Source: Sycon ciliatum
Taxonomy: Eukaryota > Porifera > Calcarea > Leucosolenida > Sycettidae
Reading direction: 5' to 3'
Length of the DNA: 64,000 nucleotides
Assembly: GCF_964019385.1 (NCBI RefSeq)
Contig: NC_088645.1
Location: 6,833,175-6,897,174, forward strand
Below are positions 42,352 to 54,400 of the stretch, piece by piece. The position numbers and the translations under genes were made by a program. The notes beneath the pieces were generated by a model. It searched no databases, had not been told where the DNA came from, and saw only the letters and a list, made by a program, of their open reading frames with translations. Positions within the stretch are counted from its first letter, which is position 1. Each line of letters opens with the position of its first letter.

Positions 42352-45300
42352 TTCAGTCCAATCCCCGCATGGCGTCACCAGGAGTCTTGGGGCGTGAATC
42401 CACCAAGTAAGAATTTATTCTGTACAGTTAGTTTTGTGTTGTATTCGTTTGTGGCTGCCATTGTCATCGTACCCGTTCCTGTACTAGCTGTCACCTCTGA
42501 GCACTGCGTGTTTCCCTTCTTTAGCCCCTGCCCCTTGTCCCATGTACAAATTCCCTTTCCCCTGGCACCTAGTAGTATTCAATATTTTAATTGTGTGTGC
42601 AACTCAACGGAGTGTAACTCGTTTAGCAATTAGTTAGTTTGTTAGTCTCGTACGCTTCTATAGGAACGTACATCATACCCGGCAATTCCCCGATAGTCGA
42701 GCACCAGTACCGTCAGGACACTGTTACCGTCTTATCCCATGTGTATGTGTATCTGTGTGCGCACCTGGCTTGTGCACCGGAACTTGTACCGAGTCCCACG
42801 GCCCTACATCCGCTCATGCGGTGCAGTGGCATAATATTACTACTACTACTCCCCCATTACGTATCTGTACCTGATAAGAGCTACTACCTGGCCTATCTAA
42901 ACCCCCATCGTACCACTGCTTCCCCTTGGCATCATATCCTGTCCTAAGTGTTTTATACTGTGTGACTATCCCAACAGACTAGCCTGCACTATATGCAGCT
43001 AGATCCCCTTGGTTTTTTTCTGACTCCCTCAAACTGACCAATCAACTATAAGTCCTATTTACCCGTCGTATTTGAACCCATTCAGCAGCAGCCGCCACAG
43101 CAGCATCTTTCTCACTAGTTAGTTTCAACTCATGTTCTTACATTGTAGTTATTATTTTGCATCAGTAGGGAGGGACATGCTCGCTGAACATGCTCCGCTG
43201 CCGTGGCGTTTATTATTTTGCCCGTCCCTGGGGCCCTTTGTCCCATTTCGTCAATTTCCGCCTTTGTAGAGAGCAGTTGTGTACTAAGTGCTGAGTTTGC
43301 TGGCCGGACTCACTTGCTACTAGTCGCTAGCTTTGGAACTCTTTGACGGGTTCATAGAGCTGGTGTATATGTGTATGTGTACACTTTAGCTGTGCAGCTG
43401 TTGCTGCTGCTGCCTACGCCGTATTTCTTTGTTTTTATTTGGCTCTGTGTGCCGTTCATTGCCTGGCTGTGCTATTTGAGCGGGTGTTGGTGGTGCTTGT
43501 ACCGCTACTGCGCTTACTCACTTGATTCCTCGTCACATGTTCTCCACTAGTTCTACCATACAATACAAAATCACACACACAATATCTACGGCTGCTACCG
43601 TACCATTCATTTTTTTTCTATCATGACCCTTGCTCGCGGCATAAGCGGACCTGGGTTAATGAGAATAGCAATCATAATTGTTTGGACGTAGTGCCCCCCC
43701 CCCCCCCATCTATCTATCTCACTTGCTTTTACTTCTCCACCCATTCTAGCGCACGTAATAATATTCTGCAATATCAGCATACAGCCATACGTGCAAGTAC
43801 ATGTTGACGATACGCCGTAGTAATATTTCTTGCAGCCATGCCTGCATGACTGATCATAGCACACAAATCCCAATTATATACGACAATTCTTTTAGTCCTA
43901 AGCGTTCTTGACTAGCCTTCTCGTTTTCCCTTCACCATTTCTTCTTGCCGTTGAGTTGTTCTTGTTCGTTTGCTTTGCCTCTCGCTGTGTGTGTGGCTCC
44001 GCTCTCTGTCCGTGGATTTTTTCCGCGTTTCGTTGTCATTCTGTGCTGTGAAGACATGATAATCTTCTTTGGTGGATGCTCCGCACAGGCGCGCTTCCGT
44101 ACAACTAACTGTGTTGCACTTGGCTGGTGATGTGTGTGTGTGAGCGGAGAGGGTGTGTGGCTTACAAATGTTGAGACACTACGAAGGAGACACGGTTGCC
44201 GTGTAATGCAGCATGCACATGCATAAAAGGTAGTCCTCTGTGTGGCAACGTGTCCCATATTGGGGAGGTGCAACTATTTTGTTTTAATACTACATTTTGT
44301 GAGTATAATGGTAGATCTGCACAGCTCATGGCTTTTCGCCTTTAGGCACTGATCCTGGCATATCCGCACTACGGGCAAGCTGTGTTCAGTTGAACCGTAT
44401 TAATTTTTGTCTGGCCCCGCCAAAGCAAGGGCAGGCATGGTGATGGATCCACTTCATAGACCTTATGCCTTCTCCGAAATAGGCCATTGCCTACGATACT
44501 AGCAGTTGCACATACCCCGGTACTGTTGACAATGAACCAAGAGTACATAACCCCATGTACTCTTGAATGAACTGATAGCGGTGGTGGTGAGAAAGAGAGC
44601 TCTGTACCAGGGCGTAACTACTACCTACCAGCTTAGAGAGCGTGTATGCCGGCAGGCATGTGTTGGCCGCCATTTTTTCCAGGTGTGCCCTTACCACCCA
44701 GGGGCGTCGGAAGGTATTTTAGTGTGCCACGGTCAGCCATCTGAAGTACAACTTACTCGTGGGGGAGTGGTGGCTGAGCAGAAAGTTTTGGAAATTTAGG
44801 CCCAGATCAAGTGTATTTTATTGATTCGCGGGGCACCAGGGGCAAAAAGTTGTACGGTCAATACCGTAGTGACCGTACCGTGTCCGACGCCCCTGACACC
44901 ATATTATTGGATTATGTGACCCAGGACAGGCGGAAGCAGTTTTCATTCGGTTCGGTCGTACCATAGCCTTTCATACAGTTTGTGTATAATATGGCAGGGA
45001 CATTATTAAGTCATACATCCCTCCTCAGCAGTACACATGCATTGGCAGTTACTACCGTACTTACCCACACGCATGCGCTTATAAGCGAAAATTTGCTGCA
45101 AAAAAGATCTTTGGCTATGTAAACATGTTCGGGTAGAAGCCCATGCGCAATACAGGTTTGTCTGTGTCCTAAACAATGGTGTCATCACACTACTTAGTGG
45201 TATATTTCGCTCCCGCCTTTTCACCAATAGTGTTCACATATAAGCACATGCGCTTATATCCGGACATAAGCACATGGGCTTATATGTGCGGAAGTACGCT

Positions 45301-46714
45301 AAGTTGGTCCGGTATTAACCTGACCAACCGGACGGGTTCCGGCGGGCCTGTGTACTCTAGGCGTTACTAAGTCTATACTTGTGCGTGGAGACCTGCATTC
45401 CCTGACATAGGCCCTGGCCACCTATTACACCATACCGTGACGTGTTCTAAACTGAATCTGCAGAGAGCTAGAAGTAGCTGCATGATCTGACCTTGTCTGG
45501 TCAGACCGGCAGTGGACGCCTGTTACATTGTATACAGGTAAACTGGTAACACAATGCTGTAACTAGACGAGAGTCCAATGCATGCGACTAACTTGTGCAA
45601 CCTACTCGCGAGGTGTGACGCAGAGTCCAAGACTCGGGGTCACTGGTAATCGGTACGACTCCCTGCTGGTAATGTATAATCTCCTGACGTCATGCTCTTC
45701 AGCCTGATTCAATCAGCATGCACTGATGAGCGCTGGGACCTTGTCTTGCTACCGTGATCAGGGCGTCTTGACAACAACACATGACCAACTTACATTTTAT
45801 TTACTTACTTTAGTACTGAAGTGTTTTTTTTTTTACAAAGACCACTTTAAACGCAAAACATGAGCTGCAGCTAGGGAAGCATGCATGACATGAATCGTGG
45901 CAGACTGGCCTGGCACGAGCGAAACTTCCTAAGCTGGTTGTGTTTCTCAACGCAATTGTACAGCAGGTTGTAACGCGGACGTGCGAACTATACTTAAATA
46001 CGACCAACCAAATATATGCACCGCCCGTGCTCATTCCGTGCCCTGCGGTACAGGCACCAATATGAACAAGCAACAAAGCAAGCAACCAGGTGCAATGCTG
46101 GACACAGGACACTGGACACGTGCAGGGACCAAGCTTCCTTCCTCCATCACAACAGAGAACAAACACTTCAGCATCCGGTCAGGTGGTGATGTCCTTGTGT
46201 TTCAAAACGAGAAACATAACGTGTATTTCAAAGTACATGTACACGCTGAGTCATCCTAGCTTATGATACACAGCGTAGTACATGACCGTACAGAGAGAGC
46301 AGATAGGCAGAGCAGTACATATGTAAGTACATCACAAGTACAAAATCAGCACAAAAAGTCAAGAAGGGAACCTATCATGGAAAACCGATAAAAAACGCGC
46401 TATTACTTAAAAACAGAACACACGCACACAAAATTTGTATGGTAGTAAAAACGACATGATCGCGACTATACAAACACACACATATAAATCGGAGGAGCCT
46501 CGGCGAACTCCAATCGGAGTTCTACGAACCTCTTTGTAGCATGCGAGTACACACATACTGAAGTGCAGGTATGTGTCCAGTCACTGTAGCTGACAAATAC
46601 GGATATCTGGTGCACTGCAGCACCGAGATTCTACTATGCAAACACATCTACCATATACCCACGTACACACCCACGTGCACCCCCCCCCCCACACACACAC
46701 ACCATGTACACACA

Positions 46715-46716
<2 letters not shown>
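42352..46716. other. BTG/Tob 3'UTR and intergenic/3'UTR sequence; no further gene recognised
   Basis: The BTG/Tob 3'UTR probably occupies the first part; no clear AATAAA was found. A C14 run lies at 43694-43707 and a dispersed repeat at 44925-45360. On the minus strand AATAAA occurs at 45801-45796, a possible distal poly-A signal for the TMEM179-like gene. Short frames (e.g. 45810-46166 minus) show no domain. Confidence 0.45.
44925..45360 (+). repeat. Dispersed repeat, longer copy of 21690-21840, with internal extra sequence
   Basis: The same flanking blocks as the 21.7-kb copy are interrupted by about 280 bp holding repeated ATAAGC(A/C)CATG(C/G)GCTTAT palindromes (about 45240-45280). The extra piece may be a nested short element. 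Confidence 0.45.

Positions 46717-46752
<36 letters not shown>
46717..46752. repeat. (CT)n microsatellite in the TMEM179-like 3'UTR region
   Basis: An 18-unit CT tract about 35 bp beyond the stop codon (minus-strand gene). It follows a CA tract and a C11 run (46680-46690). Confidence 0.9.
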
Positions 46753-46756
<4 letters not shown>

Positions 46757-46785
46757 TAAGTTACTATAACTGAGAAGGGCTAACT

Positions 46786-47896
46786 TTAACTTGGCTCTGG
46801 TTCGTCGAGTATTGCAACTCGATCTCCACTTTGTCTGTTTAGTTCTCGAGCGGCAGAACTGCGCTGCTTGCGGTATATACAATAGTCTACAACGGCTAGT
46901 ATCATGTGCACAAACCAGCCCAGTGACACTATCCATGATCCAATCTAGACACAAGCAAAAACACACACCATGTACACACACACACACACACATATTATAC
47001 ACGCGAACACACACACACACACACGCACTTGTACTTTTTTACTTGCTCACTGCCAAAACTGGTCACATGGGTCTCCCCGGGAGAGGGGAGAGAGACTCAA
47101 AAGGAATCGTGGAAAGATGACTCAATTGGCCATTGAACCACCCAGCGGCCGACACCCTCTGAAATCCCCAAACTAGGGTGGACTTGAAATGATCCCACTT
47201 ATGGGCTCACCACGCCTCAGTAATTGGGTGAGGACAAGGTGCAGAAAAAGGATTGACGGCATCAGGGTATCCGTCCCGGGATCCAACTGCAGTTACCCCT
47301 GCCCCCAGTGAAGGTAATACTTGCTACTAGTGTGAGTGGCTAAATCAGAGTGGATCTGATACAAGCTTCACTAGCACCATGATTACACAAGAGTTAATCT
47401 AGCCAGAAGACACACACACACACACACACAGAAGACATCCAGCCAGGATTTCAGCGGCAGCGAAGCACAAGCCCAATAACAGAACCTGATGCTGCATTTC
47501 CTGCAGCTGTTCGTTCACGTCTTGTTGCTCCTCTGAGCTGAGAGATGCAGAGGATATGGAATGGTGCGATGTACATGTACCGGTGTGGAATGCTGTGATG
47601 TACCGGTGTGGAATGCTGTGATGTACCAGTGTGGAATACTGTGATGTACCGGTGTGAAATGGAGTGGCACTTGGTATTCCACAGCGCTGTCGAGCGCATA
47701 TGGGTGCAGTCCCTACCCTAGTGAGCAGCAGTGAAGTCGGTCAAGTCAAGTCCATACCAACAAACAGTGTATCAGCTGACGTACCTGTGCCACGGAGAGC
47801 GAGTTGTGCCACGCATAGTGACCAGCCACGTCACCAGATTTCTTCGTCAGGTAGATGTCTTTGCAGTTACTAAGAAAAAAAGACAGAGACAGAGAC

Positions 47897-47984
<88 letters not shown>

Positions 47985-50900
47985 AAGCCGGCTTTGAGGG
48001 ATCATAATAAAGCAATGCGAACATCAGGCCATCGTCAGTGATATCAGTTCAGTAAATTTTATCCCGTAGCTATGGAACAGACTTTATGTTAGTAACTAAC
48101 GTCTGGCGCTAGCCAGGGTCCACACAGCTTTAAAGGGGAAGTTAAGCCTAAAATCAATTTTTCACCAGTGGTAGTCTTTGGGGTGCTGAGTCGAATGGTC
48201 TTGGTCCGAGAAAGCTGAGACGGTCCCTTCCTCCTTTATTCTAGTGGTGTGCACGGGTAGTCGGGTACCCGTGCTACCCGTGAGGACCTCGGGTAGACGG
48301 GTACCGAATAGTACCCGAAAACCCGAAGTCGCAGATGACATCATGTACAATGCACGTGTACAAATAATTCACGCATATCTACCCAGTGCGAAAGGGAAGG
48401 GGCCAGTGTGCCTTGTGGTCTTACCATGGAAACATTACCCGATCGGGTACCTATGCTACCCGTGGAAAACTACCCGGACCCGATACCCGAAGAAAATGCT
48501 ACCCGACTCACCTCTACTTTATTCCCAATCGAACTCGCGCACTTCCACCAAAACTGGGTGACTGCGCCCTACTAGATGGGGATTTGTATGCAAAATGTCA
48601 CTAAAAGTGCCATTCCGTTCTTATAAAAGCATGGATGACCGCGATTGGCCCATATGTTGTAGTCTTTTGGACGCTGAGTCGACTGGTTTTGGTTCGAAAA
48701 GGCTGCGATGCAGCGTTCGGCCCTTATTCCCAATCGAACATGGCTGAACAAGCGGTCACGTGCTCCTGCGCACACTAGTCACCCGGTCACCGCGCCAGCA
48801 GACAACAACTTTCACACCAAGGTTCAACTCAAAGATTCAAAGGTTCAACTCGAGTGACAGAAATTCGCTCAAACATGCTGTAAGTTGTAGCCTGCAGGCA
48901 CGGTGACCAGGTGACTGGTGTACGCAGGAGCACGTGACTGCTTGTTTAGCCATGTTTGATTGGGAATAAGGGCCGAACGCTGCATCGCAGCCTTTTCGAA
49001 CCAAAACCAGTTGACTCAGCGTCCAAAGGACTACAACATATGGGCCAATCGCGGTCATCCATGCTTTTATAAGAACAAAATGGCGCTTTTAGTGACATTT
49101 TGCATACAATTCCCATCTAGTAGGGCGCAGTCACCCAGTTTCGGTGGAAGTGCGCGAGTTCGATTGGGAATAAAGGAGGAAGGGAGCGTCTCAGCTTCCT
49201 CCCTCGGACCAAGACCATTCGACTCAGCACCCCGAAGACTACCACTGGTGAAAATTTGATTTTAGGCTTAACTTCCCCTTTAATATTTACTGCGAAAATG
49301 ACATACGTTTTGTGTAAGACGGCCTTGGAGAGGTTCTTGCAGAAGACGAGAAGACCGGCTGATATGACAATAGTCGTGACAATAGCGACGATCAACATGC
49401 AGATCATGAAGAAGACGTCGCATAGAACAGTCCACGAGTGACTAAAGAAGATAGTGTCATGTGCCCATAAGTGTTCACACATACACACACGCACACACAC
49501 ACACGCACACACACACACACACGCATACACACACGCACGCACACACGCACACACACATGCATGTACAGACAGAGAGCAGTCAGCCATGATAATTTGCACA
49601 CTACTTTCCAAAGCATGGGACTGTTGCGTTTACACACAGCGGATCAAATCACAAGCCGAGGTCAGGTGCAACAGTGGGTATAGCTCACACATTGTACTGG
49701 TTTTCAATGGCATGGCAATTTACAATGGGTCCGTGGAGCTTACAGCGGTGACTAATTTCAGTGGGTGTTGTCTCGCAGGCCTGGATTTCATGACTGGCGG
49801 AGGACTGAAATTGTATCAGTGTGTGGTCCTGCCATGCTGCAATGCCATGTTGAACTGCATGAATTAGTAGTTGAAAGTGAACTACAGTCGACTCCACTTG
49901 TAACGAACTCGCATATAGCGAATTTCGTGATATAGCGAACCCTGGTCCATGTCCTTGTTTGAACCCATACAAAATTGACCCTGTATAGGGAACAATTTTC
50001 ATTTGTAACGAACCAAAGCTTGTAGTGCCCCGTGTAAATCAAGCCCATTCATACTGTCACCGACCACTTGCCAGTGTGAGTGCATTTCTGTTATAACGAA
50101 CTTTGGCTAAAAAGAACTAATTCTCCTGCACAATGGTGTTCGTTATATCAAGAGTCGACTGTATATTCATAACCCGCGACTCTTTGAGCAGGCGATGTGG
50201 AGACAACAATCGTAAAAGAGCAATGAAAAAAATAAATAATGTGCACGCTCCCGTCACAAACACGGCAGCAAAGGTTAGGGTAGCTCATGCCGGAATACGT
50301 TTTCCGAAAATTCACTAGTTTTACACCGTCTTCGCAATGCTAGGGGTATCCAGACTGAGACCATCAATAGGATTATATTGATTATAAGGCATTCGAGCCG
50401 ACAAGCTCGTTCCCATACCGTATTATCTCTGTTACAAGCGCAGTCTCTTGTAGAAGCCCAGTCTCTGCTATAAGCGCACTCCAAGAGGTCTTGGAAGATA
50501 TACAAGCCCAGTCTCCAGTATAAGCGCACTCCAAGAGGTCTTGGAAGATATACAAGCCCAGTCTCCAGTATAAGCGCAGAGCTTATGATGGAGAACTACA
50601 GTGGAACCTGTCTAAGACGACCGCTCAAGGGAGCTGCAAAGTGTGGTCTCTGTTACCAGGTGGTCTCCTTATCCAGGGTCATTTGACTGGAAACAGCATC
50701 CCTTGGTCCTGGCTGCAGTGGTCCCCAGGGACAGGTGGTCGCCTTATCCGAGTGGTCGCCTACACAGGTTTTACTGCATACGGATATGTCCATGCATGTT
50801 TGACGTCACACAGTATCACGTACACACATTGCGGCGCTAGTCCGTGATCCCGCCGCGTACACACATTGTGGCGCTAGTCCGTGATCCCGCCGCGTACACA

Positions 50901-51407
50901 CATTGTGGCGCTAGTCCGTGATCCCGCCGCGTACAGACTCAGTACACCAGCAAGTACAAAACTACCATTCATGGTACCTGCTGGTGGGAAACTTTGTGCT
51001 GCTGGTAAAACAAAAAATATTAACCAGTGTACACGTACCAGATGGATGAAATTACAAGCCCAGTCTCTAGTAGAAGCCCAGGGTCCGGACTAGTTGGAAA
51101 ATGTAAGCCCTGGCCTTATAATGGAGATAATACGGTAACTCTGCAAAACACTGAACATCGTTTTCACATGAATTTCTTTATTCCAGTACTGTTCAGGCTT
51201 ACCGATCTGGTGTTCCTTGCTTTGCCCTGTAGATGAACCTAATGCTGGTGAGCAGGGCCATGAGTGTGGATACGATTGCAGCACCCACGGCGTAGCGGCA
51301 GTTTGACGAAGGTCCAGTGAGAAAGTGCTGCGAGCCCTCCGTGGTGGTGCCCCACAGCAGGCAGTCTCCGTCGGTTGTCAGTTTGTAAACGTGAGACCTG
51401 CGTTACG

Positions 51408-51479
<72 letters not shown>

Positions 51480-54400
51480 CAGGACAGGACAGGTGTGTGT
51501 GTGTGTGTGTGTGTCGCATCACATAATACACACAAAAAAACGGTAAAACACAGACTAAGCGGATGGGCGCATGGATACACGTGTGGATAGATGGGTAGAT
51601 GTGTGGGTATGTGGATGAATGGGTTGACAGATGGATAGGTAGATGGATGGATAGGTAGATGGATGGATGGGTAGATGGATGGATAGGTAGATGGATGGAT
51701 GGGTAGATGGATGGATGGGTAGAGGATAAAATTAGTTTGATTGATGAGGTTTGTATTGATAGCGGTCTAGGTGTGTACTTTCCAGATTCATAAGTTGGTA
51801 TTCAAGTGTTATTGACATTTTCATTAGAGACCAGAACAGTGAAAGCTGACAATGGCTGATGGTGTTAGTGAAATGGATACTGATATTGCGGCTAGGTTAT
51901 TGCGGCTAGGTTTACCATATAAACTTGAGCCTCCCGAGTTGGGTGATCTGTTGCTTTGCATCGTCGAGTTGTAGCAAGACCGGTATGTCCAATTGTCTTA
52001 CTATTACTACAACAATTGCAGTCTCGTCATCATCCAGTAACAGTCGGCATTCTTTGTTGCCGTGGGACATATCTCGTGCTCATTTTCGCTGCGCTTTCCT
52101 TCCCCTCTTTGGAGCTTTCCTAACCTGAGCCACCCAAGTTGGAAGGTTATTGGTTTGCAACTCGTAGAAGTGTTTGAGCTACAATGTAGGTGTCAGGTCG
52201 TTGAATGTCTCACTACTCCTTGTCTTTGTGTCCTGTTGTCGCGCAAGCTGACTGTATAGTATCTGGTTACATTGGTGGACAGTTGGTCACAACTGGTAAC
52301 GTTTCGTCCTTGAGAAGGGAACGAAAACGTTCGGTTACTAAATTGGCTTTACTTGACTGTGTGGATTGCGTCGGTGCTGACACTTCTTTCCACATTGTAG
52401 CGGATTAGCACTTTGTTAGTCACCCGGCTTGATTTGTATTTCTCACTTTATGTGCGAAAGTTGTCACTGTTTTGTCATTGTACAGTGGTCCCTCTATAAT
52501 CCGGCACCATTTGTGCCACGAAAATCTGCTGGATTAGGGAGGGTGCTGGATTAACAAATCTGATTTACTGCTGCAATGTGCATGAAGAGGACATTTTGGC
52601 TACTGAAAATTGTGCTGGTTTATCGAGGGTGCTGGATTATAAAGTGCCGGATTAGAGAGGGACGACTGTAGTACCGTGCTCCCAACTGTAGTAATATTCA
52701 TAGTTTCACTGTGTAGTTGGCGCCACTAGCACTATCTTTTTTTAAAGTGCTATTTTGGTCAATGCTCTGACTGCCAAAGTGCCTGTTATAAGGACATGCT
52801 TGCAACTTTGTTAATCCCTATTGTATTCGACTTGAAAAGTAATGGTACGAAAGGCCTAGTCGAAACTATAATGGCTTCTGTGCTTCGTGTGCTGGTTTGC
52901 ATCCCCTCAACCAAAAATCTATTTCTCACTTTCATTCTCACAGTCATAGTAATGTCGCGTATTAAAGGGGAACTCCGGTCCAAAATCACCCCCATTTTTT
53001 ATTGCGGAATCCATTAGAGTATGTCGTAAGTGGTAGAATGGCGAAAACCGGAAGCTTCTACGACAAGGATAACATACCTAAATTACCAATTGCAATTTTC
53101 CATATTTGGCACGAGGGGGCCCCCTCCCACCCTGTGACGTAAAACGTTCTCAGCCCGGTCCACTCAGATGAAATTTTCAAATAATTCAAGCAAGAATGAA
53201 AAGTCCTTGGCCATTGTTGAAGTGCTTGTTGTTCTGTGCCATGCCCGATTTATTGTCACGACTCGCTGCTGCGTCTCTGGATGCAACAATGTCACGAAGA
53301 AAGAGGCGCCTGCGGGCTGTCGTAGCACGGCTTTCCTCTGGCTGACGCGAACCTGACGACAGCTTGGCTATGGAGAGTATGTTGGAAGGATTTTTCTCCG
53401 ACGAAAAATAATCGTGTCTGCACTGAGCATTTCACTGAGATATGCTATGAAAGAGATTTCCAACAAGAGTTTGCACAAAGCATTGGTGGCTATAAGCAGA
53501 AGCAGCAGCGACGCTTGAAGCCAGGGTCTCTGCCATCCTGAAACTTGGCGGTGCATGTCATACTAATAGTTAGTAGCTCCTCTACCTCTGCTGCCAGCAA
53601 AAGCAGACCATCTTCGATTTACTTCCAGGAACGTGAGCACGATGAGGTAAGTGAACGGCATGATTTTGTGCCGTCCAGAACGTAGCTCTAAACGACTACA
53701 GTCCTACTCAAAGTCCTCTACTCAAAATCCTAGTCAGTGAAGTCGAGAATTGATGTAATGTACATGGAACGTTATCATGTGTGTTATTTCGGTTCTCTTT
53801 ATCTGTAAGTTTCCATTGCGTTACTTTCCGGTTGCAGCTACACTGCCACAAATACAAGGTACAGTATGATTTGTAGTCTGGAAAATTTCCATGCTGTCAT
53901 ACTGAAGTGGGCACCAAGACGTGTCCACTTTTCGTACAATGGCATGAGAGCACGGGTACAGTCGGCATGTCTGTCCCACAATGCCAATATAGGGAGAGCG
54001 CACGCCAAAACCAAGGAGGGTGTGCTCAGGTACAGGCTGGAATACACCAAGAGCACAAAGTGGCCAAGAAGCTGCACGACAATGTCCTGCAACTTCTTGA
54101 AGGACCTGTTGAACGATGTGCATACAACCATTCTCGGCATTCGCCACGGCACCGGCACAACCCCATGCTCCCGAACACAGTATAGTCTTGTGCCATTGTA
54201 TCTGTCAACTTTACCAGATTGTTCATGCAGCTGCATTGGTGCAAAGCATGCGCCCACCCGAAAACACAAATATTGCCCGAGTCAAGAATAGTTATAAATC
54301 GTGTCTGTCAACTGTTTTCTACATTCTGCATGCACATGTACCAATGATTATGTGAACGTCAACCAGGCCAAGAAGCATTATCATCATCATCATCATCATG

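Noticed and set aside
47451..47540. Minus-strand stretch with a helical-looking frame as an extra TMEM179-like exon
   Set aside because: Exons 4 and 5 join in phase without it, and the family pattern is continuous across that junction.
52285..52335. GTAACGTTTCGTCC...GGGAACGAAAACG as a third hammerhead
   Set aside because: It has GAAAC and a small stem, but no CTGANGA core on either strand.
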